From Mytilus californianus (taxonomy: Eukaryota; Mollusca; Bivalvia; Mytilida; Mytilidae), in assembly GCF_021869535.1 (NCBI RefSeq), contig NW_026262701.1, forward strand, positions 50,781,278 to 50,845,277: a DNA stretch of 64,000 nt, written 5' to 3'. Position numbers and translations under genes: made by a program. Shown here piece after piece: positions 1-12,017 of the stretch. The stretch's first letter is position 1. Each line of letters starts with the position of its first letter. The notes beneath the pieces were generated by a model. The model searched no databases. It saw nothing but the letters and a program-made list of their open reading frames with translations, and was not told the origin of the DNA.

Positions 1-163
1 CATATTTGTTTAGGGGCCAGCTGAAGGACGCCTCCGGGTGCAGGGGTTTCTCGCTGCATTGAAGACCCATTGGTGGCCTTCGGTTGTTGTCTGCTCTATG
101 GTCGGGTTGTTGTCTCTTTGACACATTCCCCATTTCCATTCTCAATTTTACATTCTCTCTAAT
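1..163 (+). repeat. Dispersed repeat family B, 3' part (cut by window edge)
   Basis: The terminal segment GGTTGTTGTCTCTTTGACAC, followed by a CATTCCCC-containing end, is shared with copies at 1702-1965, 12018-12512 and 31722-31860. Copies vary in length but keep this end, as expected for 5'-truncated retroposed elements. Confidence 0.8.
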
Positions 164-811
164 TTTCTTTAGGACAACTTTAAAGATAAATCATGATCTC
201 AAAATCTCAAAACGGCCATTGCATACACACGTTTGCAATCGGACACCTCATCCGGGATGCTTTCCACGCCACATGATACTTCTGTTGATATTGAACATTT
301 GTGCATCCGAAAACGGATGGTCGGAAAAATAGAGATATTTAGCTATTCTTCCAGCTAGCCGGAACAAAAGACACTCAGTATATTTACATGCATTTTTTAT
401 TATTAATTGTTTTGGCTTTTAACTAGCTGTCAGTAACTGCGAGTACTCTCAAATCGTACTTTCTTGTTTATTTGACCTGTTGATACTAATTGTATTGCTT
501 TTTTGTTATTTAATGTTAATCAGGGTTATATCTGGTCTATACACCAGCTTTGATAAGTGTTTGGTATAACTATAAATTTTCACTACGTACTATGAACATC
601 AAAATTATTTATTTTGTAAAAATATTTCGTTTCTCTATTGGTACTGTACATGTATACCTAACAACAAAATTATTTTCATTTACCTGCGTTTAAAGTTATT
701 GCAAATGGCTGATATTTTTGTTCGATCATATTGTTTTTCTTTAATTGTTTAACATTTCTTACCGATATATAACATGTTACTTTTATTATTCTTCCCTTAG
801 TTTATTTATTT
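164..811. other. AT-rich stretch, no gene seen
   Basis: Probably intron of the prefoldin gene if its 5' exons lie to the left. I see no open frame with protein similarity. Confidence 0.5.
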
Positions 812-1300
812 TGTATTTACATTGTGTCATAGGTCAAATTTATTTGTTCAGTGTATGTTCAATGGTGTTAATATGTCCTTTGATTGAGTTAAGCTATTTC
901 AGTTGATATTTTATAGTGTGTCTTTCTATGTTGTGATGTTACACTATTTTTTCAGAAAAAGGGTGAAGGTTTGGTACCATTAAAACGTTTAAACCCGCTG
1001 CATTTGTTTGCACCTGTCCTAAGTCAGGAATCTGATTTTCAGTAGTTGTCGTTTGTTGATGTGGTTCATAAGTGTTTCTCGTTTCTTGTTTTTTATATAG
1101 ATTAGACTGTAGGTTTTCCCGTTTGAATGGTTTTACACTAGTAATTTTTTGGGGCCCTTTATAGCTTACTGTTCGGTGTGAGCCAAGGCTCCGTGTTGGA
1201 AGACCGTACTGTGACCTATAATGGTTTACTTTTATAAATTTTGACTTGGATGGAGAGTTGTCTCATTGGCACTCATACCACATCTTCTTATATCTATATA
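812..1300 (+). repeat. Dispersed repeat family A, long copy
   Basis: Shares, in this orientation, the block from CTTTATAGCTTACTGTTCGG to the end GGCACTCATACCACATCTTC followed by TATATCTATATA with copies elsewhere in the window; the copy at 50283-50770 is its reverse complement over nearly the full length. Confidence 0.85.
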
Positions 1301-1365
1301 GTATAAAAAATTTGATCAAAATGTATTCGATGAAAAATTTTAATATTTATTTATATTTTTTTCAG

Positions 1366-2228
1366 AATAGTAATAGATACATTAAAAGAAACAGAATCTA
1401 GTAGAAAATGTTTCAGGATGGTAGGAGGAGTTTTAGTAGAACATACAGTAGAAGGTGTATTACCTGCATTAACTAATCATAAAGAACAGGTGAGTATATA
1501 AATAATATAGTTCATAATTGACATTAGAGTGGTACTAGTTTGATGATATACACTGAATCAAGCTAATTTTTCTCTCGTTTCAATTACGGTAAAAATGATG
1601 TAAATATTAGAATGGCAGACATTGAGAAAATATTTGTTAAAGATATTTACCACAAATACAAATCACACTTTTGGTAAGAAATAAAAAGTGAATCACATAT
1701 AAAAATAAAATTGAGAATGGAAATGGGGAATGTGTCAAAGAGACAACAACCCGACCAAAGAGCAGAAAACAGCCCAAGGCCACCAATGGGTCTTCAACAA
1801 AGCGAGAAAATCGAGCACCCAGGCTTCAGCTGGCCCATAAACAAAAATGTGTACTAGTTCAGTGAAAATGGAAGTCACACTAAACTCCGAAACATATAAA
1901 TAAACTAAGATTAAAAAAAACATAATAGACTAACAAAGGCCAGAGGCTCCTGACTTGGCACATATATATATTTGCAAATTGAGTATATTGTGAATTAAAT
2001 ATGTCCTTAAGAACAGTGTTTATTTTCAACTCTTATTTTTTTATTTCTTTTCAGTTAAATAAAATGGTAGAAACTTTAACGAAACAGTTGGAGACGAAAG
2101 GAATAGAAATAAATAAATATAGAGAAGAATATAATTTACAAATAAAAGGAGAAGATTCAAGGGGACAAGATAAGCAAGAAAAAGATGTTAAAACAACAGG
2201 AGGTGTGTTAGTGGCAAAGGAGACATAG
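1366..2228 (+). CDS. PFDN2: Prefoldin subunit 2, last two coding exons (5' part outside window)
   Basis: Prefoldin is the six-subunit cytosolic chaperone that passes unfolded actin and tubulin to the chaperonin CCT; subunit 2 is a beta-type subunit with two helices joined by a beta hairpin. Two exons are visible: 1366-1489 (acceptor TTCAG, donor GTGAGT, one leading base then 41 codons) and 2055-2228 (acceptor TTTTCAG, ending in TAG). The first encodes IVIDTLKETESSRKCFRMVGGVLV, closely like the vertebrate segment around the hairpin (VIDTLKE, RKCYRMVGGVLVE). The second encodes the C-terminal coiled-coil helix (ETLTKQLETKGIEINKYREE) and the short GED-containing tail ending GGVLVAKET. The join is in frame. 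The N-terminal exons must lie left of the window. The intron holds a repeat copy at about 1702-1965. A polyadenylation signal follows at 2558-2563. Identification is by family similarity from memory and is strong. Confidence 0.93.
1702..1965 (-). repeat. Dispersed repeat family B copy in prefoldin intron
   Basis: Reverse complement of the 3' part of the family, including AATGTGTCAAAGAGACAACA and the GGCCAGAGGCTCCTGACTTG block. Confidence 0.85.
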
Positions 2229-2557
2229 CCAACTATTCATTTGATTGTTCTATTTATTGATAAAAATTTTCTTATGTTTGTACAAAAGATCTAAGACAGT
2301 GCTAAATATTCTAAACAAATTAGTGATTTATGAGGTAAAAATGTGTTCAAGGCATAATTAATGTAGCTATTTTTCTGACATCTTTATTTTTCATTTGAAC
2401 AAAATTTTCTTCTTTACTTATAATGTACATTTTATTATGAAAGAACAAATTCATTTAAGCTCAGAAGGTCACAGACTTCAATTGTCCATCTTGGTTTTAC
2501 AATTGTAATCATTTAAAAGTATTATTGAAAGTTCATTACCTGTTATAAGATATAAAC

Positions 2558-2563
2558 AATAAA
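2558..2563 (+). promoter_or_regulatory. Candidate polyadenylation signal of the prefoldin gene
   Basis: AATAAA lies 330 bases after the TAG stop of the prefoldin subunit 2 exon. A second AATAAA is at 2907-2912, so the 3' UTR could have two ends. Inference from motif and position only. Confidence 0.45.
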
Positions 2564-2999
2564 TATTATGCTCCCTTGGCTTCTATTTTAATCTTGTAAC
2601 TTAGAACCTGGTAAGAACGATAAAATATTTGTCAATGATCTCTCATTAATAAATTAACTAAAAGAGCCAATTGTTGATCCGTAGTGCAATAGGAAGACAG
2701 AATAATGTGACCATTTAGGAACGATTTTCATTTTGCCCCTTCTACTCAGTTGAATTGCTAGAAGTAAGAATGTGCAGAGTCCAAAAAAATCTGTTATACA
2801 GTGTTCTTATTTATATTACAAAGCTTGCATTTGTTTCATTTTGTACCTATGCTATTTTGTTATGTTGAAATACAATGTATTGTGAATGTGTTTTGTATGA
2901 AACATTAATAAATCTATATCATTTTTTAGTTATTTGTGTGCATGAAAAATCTTAAAAGTACAGCATAAATCAAAGAATGAGCTCAATACTAAGTTCATT

Positions 3000-3210
3000 A
3001 TTGATTGATTGATTGTTTGTTACTTGTTTAATGTCTAGTGGCAAATATTTCATGCTCATGCAGGACAGAGAACAAATTATCAATTAATACATTATGTGGT
3101 TCTAGAAGGTAGGTCGCCATGGGTGAATGGATGGAAAATTGGACTGCCACAGGAATATAAGGGTATGTAGAATAGGAATAAAAATTTTGCAATAATCACC
3201 TACAAACAAG
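3000..3210 (-). repeat. (CAAT)n-tailed element, truncated copy
   Basis: On the minus strand the copy ends ATTTGCCACTAGACATTAAA...CAATCAATCAATCAAT. It shares this end with the copies at 3360-3812, 8385-8460, 23285-23740 and 44262-44345. Confidence 0.75.
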
Positions 3211-3359
3211 TACTATACCTTTGATAAACTGGTTACTGTAAAGTCAATAATTAATGCATACATTTATTATTGAAAATCCTTGACCACTGGCACAAATGTG
3301 ACATTTCATTTTCACATCAAATCATGTTTTTTGAGGGGATGAAGCAATTAGATTTTGAA

Positions 3360-3812
3360 TTGGATTGATTGATGGATTGTTGGTTGCTTAACATCCAGTG
3401 GCAAATATTTCATGCATGTTCAGGATGAGAACAAATTAACAATAAATACAATAGGTAGGTGCGGTAATAGAGGTCAACTGGGTTGATGTTGGGAAAATTT
3501 GGACTGCCACTGGAAAATATATGGTATATATGATAGGGACAGAAATTTAGCCTTGCAACAGGCCATCTATGGACCCCTCAAAGAGGTGTTGCAAGGGTTC
3601 TTAACGTGCAGAGAGTGTGACACTCTCTCTACACGAGGCATCTGATTTAATGTCCCCATTCTGACCGGACGTGGCTGCGTACTTGATACATCCCTCACAG
3701 CCAAACGAACACCCCACTTTGGCAAGGGTTTTTCTGCTGGTCGGAAGAAGACCTGTAGTGACCATATTTCTATTCCCCAGTCACCCTTGGGAGTTTTGAA
3801 TTGGAGATAAAT
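3360..3812 (-). repeat. (CAAT)n-tailed element, long copy
   Basis: Closely matches 23285-23740 over about 450 bases (GACAGAAATTTAGCCTTGCA, CTGACCGGA, ACCATATTTCT blocks). Probably a retroposon ending in a CAAT-type simple repeat on the minus strand. Confidence 0.8.
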
Positions 3813-4046
3813 ATATTAAATACTTTGTTCTGAGATGACAAACTTAGCCTATCTTGTAGACCATCTAAATTTATGGCTAAACTTCACAAAGACAACAATC
3901 CTCCTGATGGATGAACAATCAATTCCTGCTGATGTTTAATGATTTTAACTTGTATTTGTCATGATTTACTACAAGCACTCTTAGATAATTAAAACCACCT
4001 CAACACGTCATTCTTTTGTAATATTGGTTATAATGTTTTGTCCTCG

Positions 4047-5245
4047 TTAAAGGGACTTTTTATACGGCCGCAAAAAATTTTGCGGTTGTATGTTGGTATC
4101 ACGTCGTCGTTGTCAGCGTCCTCCAAAGACATTTGGTTTCCGGACAATAACTTGAGTAAATGTAAATAGAAATCTATGAAATTTAAATACAAGGTTTAAA
4201 ACCACAAATGGAAGGTTGGGATTGATTTTGGGGGTTATAGTCCTAACAGTTTAGGAATTGGGGGCCAAAAAGGGGCCCAAATAAGCATTTTTATACGACC
4301 GCATAAAATTTTTTGGGATCGTATGATGTTGTCGTCGTCGTCCGAAGACACATTGATTTCCGGACAATAACTCAAGTTTAAGTGAATGGATCTCTATGAA
4401 ATATTTTAAGAAGGTTCAAACTTCAATAGCATAAAAGGAAGGTTGGGATTGATTTTGGGGATGATGGTCCCAACCGTTTAGGAATTAAGGGGCCAAAAAC
4501 AAGCATTTTTCTAGTTTCAGAATAATAAATTGTGTATAAGTATTTTGATTGCTCTGAAATTGTACCACAATGTTTAATACCACAAGTAAAAGGTTGGGAT
4601 TCATTTTGGGGGTTATGGGGCCAACAGTGTAGGAATTAAGGGCCAAAAACAAGCATTTTTCTAGTTTCCAGACAATAACTTGTATGTTAGTGTATGGATC
4701 TTTCTGACATTGTAACACAAGGATCTATATAACAAAGGGAAGGCTGGGATTGAGTTTGGGATTAATTGCCCCAAACATGTAGGAATAAGGGGCCAAAAAC
4801 AAGCATTTTTCTAGTTTCAAGCAAATAACTTGTGTTTAAGTGTATGGACCTCTCTGAAATTGTACTTCAAGGTTCCATACTACAAAGGAAAGGCTGGGAT
4901 TGAGTTTTGGGGTTATTGCTCCAAGGGGGGGTTCTAAAAAGTTGGGGGGGATTTTTTTTTCCAATTTTGTTTAAGTGATTCATATTTTTTTTCAAAATTT
5001 TTCAAATTTCGAATTTTTGAAAAGTTTCAAGAAGAAATCTTCAATTGCACAGTATTGCGCAATAGATTTGTAAGATTTTTGAGCACATTTATTTTGTGTC
5101 AGAAACCTATATTATGTCAAAAATTTGATCACAATCCAAATTAGGACAGTATCAAGCTTGAATATTGTGTCCAAATTTGCCCCAACTGTTCAGGGTTCGA
5201 CCTCTGCGGTCATATCAGGCTGCGCTCAGCGAAGCATTTTATTTT
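4047..5245 (+). mobile_element. Tandem-array element with ~160-bp core, two joined copies
   Basis: Starts with a terminal hairpin (TATACGGCCGCAAAAAATTT TGCGGTTGTA), has a GTCGTC run, degenerate ~160-base units marked by CAATAACTTG and GCATTTTTCTAGTTTC, G-runs near 4,924-4,951 and an end with GGTTCGACCTCTGCGGTC. A new start at 4288-4320 interrupts the first copy. The architecture resembles the pearl elements described in bivalves (non-autonomous Helitron-like); the class is inferred. Confidence 0.75.
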
Positions 5246-5816
5246 AGTTTCCAGACAATAAATTGTGGAACGGTGTATGGATCTCTCTGAAATTATACCA
5301 CAAAAGGATGGTTAGGATTGGCTTTGGGGGGTTATGGCTCAAACTGTTTAGGAATTAGGGGCAAAAAAGGTGGAAAAACAAGGGTTTCCTGGTTAATGGA
5401 CAATTTAAAAAAAAGTACAATGTTATGTTTGGATTACCTCCCTTACACTGCTTTTAAATTATGTATTAAGAAATGTTGTATTGTCTTGAGGTGATTAGCT
5501 GTCAATTTATTTTGTAGAAGTTACTATTTAAAAAGGGGGGGGGGTGAACTTTTTTTTTGGGGGGGGGGGGGTCAATTCGCAATAGCATAGTGTATTGCAC
5601 AAAAGCAAAAAATTGAATATAAATTCAAATCATATAACCAATTCTATGTTCTTTGACTACAGTTATATTGTGTCAGAAACCTATTATGTGTCAAATATTT
5701 AATTACAATCCAAATTAACTAATCAGACCTGTATCAAGTCCGAATATTGTGTCCATTTTTGCCCCAACTGTTCAGGGTTGGACCTCTCCAGCTGCGCTCG
5801 GCGAAGCAATTTATTA
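5246..5816 (+). mobile_element. Truncated copy of the 160-bp-core element
   Basis: Begins inside a core unit (TAGTTTCCAGACAATAAATT) and ends GGTTGGACCTCTCCAGCTGC GCTCGGCGAAGCA. It contains G-runs at 5535-5570. Confidence 0.7.
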
Positions 5817-6229
5817 AGTATTCGCATCCAACTATATGCAAGGGAGACAACTTTCCTTTCCAATTTTGTTATCCTGGTGGTGATGCTCTGTTGACTCGAT
5901 CAAGTTAAGTTGTTGCTTCTTAAGCAAATAGTTATCTTTGGCATCTTAAATTTTTAAACTTGACTTAAGTCAACCATTTGTATAGGTTCCTTTGATCCGT
6001 ATGGGAAATAAAATTTTTATATTTTTAATCAGCTAAATCTTCTCAAAAACGACATAGGCTTTTTAATCTGTACTGATTTGATGTCATAAAAGGCGCGCCG
6101 TAAGTGATAGTTCATTAATCCCACTGTACCACGAAAACAAGATGCGCTTGCCATAGCCAGAACTAACTTCTTTTCAATTTTGAAATGCAACGAATAATTC
6201 TTGCAAAAATGTTGTCAGAAGCACAGCTT
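5817..6229. other. No feature recognised
   Basis: Unique-looking AT-rich sequence with no supported frame. Confidence 0.4.
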
Positions 6230-6230
6230 A

Positions 6231-6441
6231 ATGTCTGCCTTAGACCGAATAATCTGTCTCTTGTGTGGCTGCTTTTGTCATTTCATATTTTCTTTTTATC
6301 ATTTACCTATTTATAATTTTTTTTTCTATTTTGTGTCCACACGGACACAAAAAAAAATATAAATAGCCAAATGATAAAAAGAAAATATGAAATGACAAAA
6401 GTAGCCACACAAGAGACAGATTATTCGGTCTATGTCTGCCT
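6231..6441. mobile_element. Near-perfect foldback element with 10-bp target duplication
   Basis: Element 6241-6431 is palindromic over almost all of its 191 bases: left arm TAGACCGAATAATCTGTCTC onward, right arm its complement, apex near GTGTCCACACGGACAC. It is flanked by identical ATGTCTGCCT at 6231-6240 and 6432-6441. Long inverted repeats with a 9-11-base duplication fit a Mutator-like MITE; the class is inferred. Confidence 0.85.
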
Positions 6442-6687
6442 GAGTAGGGATAATATCGTCGGAAATAGACTACTGGGCATATACAAGTATATAAGCTCTT
6501 TAGGGACTCTACAGTTTCTTATCTTTTACCTTTTTACATCAGTATATAATTAAAGTATAAAATGCAAAACTTTCCGAATATTGGTATTAATTGAAACATT
6601 GTTCGACTTACAACTAGCGTACGAGTAGTGGAAAAAGTACCAAAACTTTTGTGATATCGTTTATGATGAAAGGTACCCATACTATTT

Positions 6688-7960
6688 AGCTCACCTGGCC
6701 TAAATAGCCAAGTCAGCTATTCTCATCACTTAGCATCCGTCGTCGTCCGATAACTTTAAAAAAAATCTCTGAAACTACGGGGCAAAATTTAACCAAACTT
6801 GGCCACAAATTACCATTGAGTTATCTACTAAGTAGATTAAAAATGGGCCAAAGTCTCAAATGGCCGGTTTGCAATATAGTAATGTAGTTGCAGTTACAAG
6901 AAGGTTGTAAACTTTTATGGAAATAAACTAAGTTCCCAAGTCCGGAAGAATGTGGAAAAAAATCCATAATAGCAGGTGCACTTGTTCAACCTGTGTACAA
7001 TCTTTCTGTGAAGTATTAGGGATCTTGGTTGAAAACTGTAAAAGTTGAAAACTTGTACCCTCTTTTATAACTTTTGCTGAAAAAATGACTAAGTTTGAAA
7101 AAATGAGAAAAAATCCTCAAACAATTCCATAATAGCAGGTGTACAACTTCAACACATGTGCCATCGATCGTCCTGTTATGTTTCAGTGATCTGGGGTGAA
7201 AGTTGTAGGTGGAGTGGATTACACAAAACGTGTACCCTCTTTCATAAATTTTGCTGAAAAAAGAGTAAGTTCCCAAGTCTGGAAACATGAGAACTCCTCA
7301 AATAATTCCATAATAGCAGGGGCACAACTTCAACATACATATGTATGTGCGATCTTCCTGTGAAGTTCATGGATCTTGGTTGAAAACTGTAGGAAAACTA
7401 GATACAAACTTTCCCCCGCTCGCCAGCCCATCCGCCCGACATCACCATACTATAAGCCGAATTTGGACTTTGTCCAACCCAGCCGATGACCCCGCCTGCC
7501 AACCAACATGATTGACATGCAGCATAAAATAGCACATAATAAGGACAAAAAGCTACTTTTGTCTATTATCTAGAAAACAATAAGATAGATAGAAATTAAT
7601 AATAAAAAAAAATCCACTAGGCAAGATCGAAAAATAAGTGGATATTGCTGAAATCTTTGGTCAACTTTTTATAAGAGTCAATGCCCTTAAATGAAATTTG
7701 TTACCAATCTATGCGTGTTTGCCTATTACCTCGAAAACAATAAAAGAAAGATAGAAACTTTAAAAAGCAAAAATGATCAGCAAGACAAGATTCGAAAATA
7801 GATCAGATTAGATGAAATTGTCATTTGTCTTCTTTTTGAATAACCCATTTTATTTTTACCCTTTTTGTGTTTTGGGCAAAAACTATATATAGAAGAAAGA
7901 AACTGGAAACAGAAAACATCAGCAATACAAAATCAACATAAAAAGATTTTAGTCATGAAT
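6688..7960 (+). repeat. Compound repeat: conserved ends around a ~160-180-bp tandem array
   Basis: Starts TAGCTCACCTGGCCTAAATA with a GTCGTCGTCC motif that I recognise as a common bivalve repeat start. Three diverged units follow (ATTCCATAATAGCAGG at about 6964, 7120 and 7301), then an unrelated 3' part from about 7440 with GAAAACAATAA blocks repeated at 7570 and 7730. Confidence 0.65.
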
Positions 7961-8076
7961 TTTATGCTAGTTTAGAATGTTGGAGATTTCTATTGTTGAA
8001 GATTACTCTCAGACCTAGGTAAGCGACACACGCACTTTAGAGACTCTAGTTATCACGATATGTCAGGAACATTACC

Positions 8077-8250
8077 AGGGTTGCGTTCAATATCGTAGCA
8101 GCTACATAGTGCTACGTAGATTTTTGCCTACTGAACGAGTAGCTAGCCTAGCTGCTATCAATATCTATGTAGCAGCTAGGCTAGCTACACGTTCAATAGT
8201 CACAAATCTACGTAGCCCTATGAGGCCGCTACGATATTAAACGCAACCCT
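8077..8250. mobile_element. Palindromic MITE-like element
   Basis: Ends are AGGGTTGCGTTCAATATCGT and its near-perfect inverse (ACGATATTAAACGCAACCCT). The interior repeats GTAGC(T/A)AG motifs in both orientations. No clear target duplication was seen. Confidence 0.75.
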
Positions 8251-8384
8251 ACTGTTGCTTTATGGGATACAAGTAGCTTTCAGTTTAATACTGTTACATG
8301 GACTATGGTGTTGGTTACCGATCCTTATTAGTTATTGATTTATATTCCCAACATTTTTAGAGACCTCGACATACTTTTGATTAA

Positions 8385-8460
8385 TAAATTGATTGTTTGT
8401 TGCTTAACTCCAGTGGCAAATATTTCATGCATGTTCGGAATAACAAAACAATAAATTATT
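8385..8460 (-). repeat. (CAAT)n-tailed element, short end fragment
   Basis: Contains CAGTGGCAAATATTTCATGC, the shared terminal block of this family. Confidence 0.65.
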
Positions 8461-9173
8461 GGACAATAAAATAATGTTAAGAACTAATAACTTATAAAAT
8501 GTCAATAAGACAGAAGTTTTCTTATCCAAGCCTAACCTTTTTAAACAAGTGTTCCTTATTTCGTAAGTGGTAATTTTATATAACTGGACTTGGATGGTAA
8601 GCATTATTTTAATTTACTGCACCCACTTCGTACTAACAATCTTTCACGAAAGCATTGCGCTAAAATGTTTTACCAGTTGATCAGTTTTAGAGGTGAATTC
8701 AAACTGCAATTGGGTAAAAAAAAGCAATTGGTATTGTGAAAGGATAAAGTCGACTTCTGAATAAGCACAGTAAAATAAAATTTTTAATGCGGATATTTAT
8801 CCAACGTTTCTTATGTAGCAACACATATTCACGTGTGTTTAACAAATGTTTAATCTAGCCAGCGCACATGCACAATTATATATGACGGACTTAATAAAAA
8901 CCAAACCACGTTGACTAAGAAGAATGTGATCAAAAGATTTGACGAGAAATTAGGAAGTGAATAATAGTTTCATTTTTTCTATCCCCTAAGAAAATACATT
9001 GTTCTATGATGTTCTCATGTTGTATGAGGAGGTCGAAAATGTTTAAAAGGACATTGATAATATACCATAGTAACACCATCTTCGCTAGCCAAGGGTGGCC
9101 ATCAGTGAGAGGAGGGCACCGGTCACTGCCGGATAAAGCTCTTGGGTAGTAATACACAGTTGGGGAAAAACTT

Positions 9174-9445
9174 AAAATATGAACCTAAATATACTAGAAA
9201 TAACTTGTATTTGCTATTTACTATAAATTCCAAGTTTACTATCGACAGCGGTCACTGATATGTTATATATAGAGAGAAGCTCTCTCTATATAACATGAAT
9301 AATATATCAGTGTTTGCTATTTCCTATCAATTTATCAATTCCAAGTTTACTATCCACAGCGGTCACTGATATATTGTATAGAGAGCTTATAGCAAATACA
9401 ACTTCAAAGTATTTCTAGTATATATATATTTATGTTCATATTTTA
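9174..9445. mobile_element. MITE-like element with ~30-bp inverted ends
   Basis: Left end AAAATATGAACCTAAATATA then CTAGAAAT; the right end is its inverse with a short TA expansion. Inside are two direct copies of AAGTTTACTATC(G/C)ACAGC GGTCACTGATAT and a hairpin around AGAGAGAAGCTCTCTCTATA. Confidence 0.75.
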
Positions 9446-9677
9446 TAATACAGAAAAACGCGAAAATAGTTGATATTGAAAGAAAACCAAAAACTAACGA
9501 ATTTTGGAAAAAAGGGGAGGGCTAAAAAAATGTGTCCTGTCCTCACGTACCTATAATGGTGTTTAAATAAGGCTTAATGTTTGTGTTATGTATGTGCATA
9601 TGTATGGAATCAGCATCTTCCATAGAATTGATTTTTAATAGTTTTATTGGTGAAATATAATCTCTTTTTGGTGTAAC

Positions 9678-9712
9678 CAAGGATTTGTATAGTATTACTA
9701 TACAAATCCTTG
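9678..9712. other. Perfect 17-bp inverted repeat
   Basis: CAAGGATTTGTATAGTA, one T, then the exact complement. It could form a hairpin or cruciform; no gene is nearby. Confidence 0.9.
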
Positions 9713-9955
9713 TTGTAACCATGGCAACAATCTGCAACTATTTGCCTGATACAAAATATTGCAAAACGAGGGGATGGGGTGAAAATGGTCACAAAAGTAC
9801 GTCCCCAAAATTTGTTCCAAAATATATTCAATCCATTATAGTGATACCTTTTCTGAAACCATTGACATTTATCCATCAAGAGGTAAAAAAAAAATCAAGG
9901 TTTCACATATAATTCAAGATATACTTAAACAAAAATGTTGCCCAAATTTCAGTCT

Positions 9956-11160
9956 ATAAAAAGCATCTATGACCTTGACATGACTTCAAAAAGAATGACC
10001 AGACCAAGTGTGATAAAAGTTGAACAAATGGTTCAAAAGATGACACTGACTCTGACACAAACAAATTACAACATTTCAGTTCAACAATATAGCTGCTGTT
10101 TATAGTTCAAAAGATATTTAACAGAGACTGAAATGCTGACATCTGGATAGCTTCCATCATATCATGCATAAGCTGGGTTCTTCATTTTCTTACCTTGATC
10201 TGCTATATAAATAAAAAGTGTACACGTCGAAACTTGTGTCTATCATGCTGCAATCACCATGATTGAATTTATGTTGAAAGTCTGCAATAAGGTTTTATTA
10301 CAAGTACTACATAAACTTAACATTATAACAGATCCGTGTAAATGAGGCCAAGGCCAGATGAACTTTGCCAGACAGACATGTACACCTTAAAATCATACCA
10401 TGTACCAAATACAGTTTACCTTTTGCTTATAGTATCTGAGAACCAGAGATAACACTGGAAACTTAATTAACATCGACAAATGAACCATGAAAATGAGGCC
10501 TAGGTCAGAACCTGCCAGTCAGACATGTACACCTAACAACCATTTCATACACCAAATACAATGACCCTATGGCTTATAGTATCTGAGAAATAGACATATC
10601 CAGAAAGACTTAACATTGTACAAGGGACAATAAAAAATGAGATCAAGGTCAAATGAAACCTACCAGTCAGACATGGACACCTTACAATCATTCCATACAC
10701 CAAATATAGTTGACTGACAGTTGACCACAAAAACTAAACCTCGATCACATCAATGAAATGAGGTTGAGATCGGGTAAACCCTGTCTGACAAACATGTAGG
10801 CCTTGCAAGGATTCCATTCACTAAATATTGTATCTTATTTCTCATAAGTGAGTATTTCACATGACAAAAACTCTTAATTTATTTAAGCAGTCGCTGAACT
10901 ATGAAAATGAGGTCAAGGACAAACGGAAATTTCATAACACAAGCCATCTACATTCAAGGTATGAAGCATTCAGGAGTCGGTTTCACAAAAAAAAAACAAA
11001 AAAAACAAAAAAACTTACGACTAAGATTGATCGTAAGTATACTGAACTGTTCATGACTTACGATCAATCTTAGACGTGTAAGTTTTTTTGTGAAACCGAC
11101 TCTTTTATCATCTGAAATATAAGCTTTATATAAAGTTTCGCGGTCGATGGATAGTAATCC
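9956..11160 (+). repeat. Tandem array, ~165-bp unit (GAGGTCAAGGTCA family), copy 1
   Basis: Units repeat ATGAAAATGAGG(C/T)C(A/T)AGGTCA, CAGACATGTACACCT and ACACCAAATA, spaced at roughly 155-170 bases. The array ends near GGTCGATGGATAGTAATCCC and is interrupted by the MITE-like element at 10974-11102. The same family is at 14800-15990. Confidence 0.8.
10974..11102. mobile_element. MITE-like insertion inside the 165-bp repeat family
   Basis: Inverted ends GAGTCGGTTTCACAAAAAAA and the complement, plus inner arms ACTTACGACTAAGATTGATC / GATCAATCTTAGACGTGTAA. The related uninterrupted sequence at about 15,880-15,910 serves as the empty site. Confidence 0.85.
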
Positions 11161-11199
11161 CTAGGTCTCTCATTGAGGCGAGACAAAAACACATCTAAA

Positions 11200-11880
11200 C
11201 AGTGAACAACTAATTGGCATTGGGTTAAACATTTTCTATTCAGGAGATCAAAGTTTTCGATAATTATAAATGAGGAACCAAGGAACTATTTTGGGTAACT
11301 ACTCTCCTAGAACTACATAAAAATATCAAGTCAAAATCTTCAAGCATGACGAAAAAAAAACTGTTGAAACTGATTATTTAGGTGAATTTTCTATGTCCAA
11401 AGACCATAACTCTGCACAAAATTATCAGACTGGAACAAAATTCCAACTTGATCTGTAACTTGTCACGATAAAACTATATAGTAATTATCAAATCAATATC
11501 TTCAAGAATGACAAACAAACCTACCACTAAATTCTTCAAACAATTTACCAAAGAAAAGGAAAAAAATCGAAAATGTCATTTTCTTTAAAAAAATGAGTTA
11601 TTTCCCTTTGAACAGAAATCTACTAATTTTAAAATAAGTATTTCATCAAAAATTTAATTCTAGGGAAAGGGCTTTAACTGAACAAAAAGAAAAGCTAAAA
11701 TCGTGAAAATTGAACTTGAACTGTAACTTGTCATGATAAATCAATAAACCAAATATCAAATCAATATTTTCAAGCATGAAGAAAAAAAGTCAGGAAAACT
11801 GATTTGCCGGACTGACAGACAGACGGATGGAGTGCAAACCTAAAGTCCCCTTCGACTTCGTTGGTAGGGGACTAATAAAC
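11200..11880 (+). repeat. Repeat with two ~260-bp units
   Basis: AACTTG(A/T)(T/A)CTGTAACTTGTCA blocks near 11,446 and 11,710 and CAAATCAATAT(C/T)TTCAAG(A/C)ATGA blocks; it ends with ACAGACGGATGG and AAAGTCCCCTTCGACTTCGT. I recognise this as a common bivalve repeat end. Confidence 0.65.
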
Positions 11881-12017
11881 ACATTTATTCTCAAACCAGT
11901 TGTTGGCATGATACGGGCTATGTTCTTCTCTTGTATTTTATGATGGTATGATACTAAACCCTAACAGGAAGGATTGTGCTTGATTTTCATATGATGAAGA
12001 CATAATCTTTCAATCAG

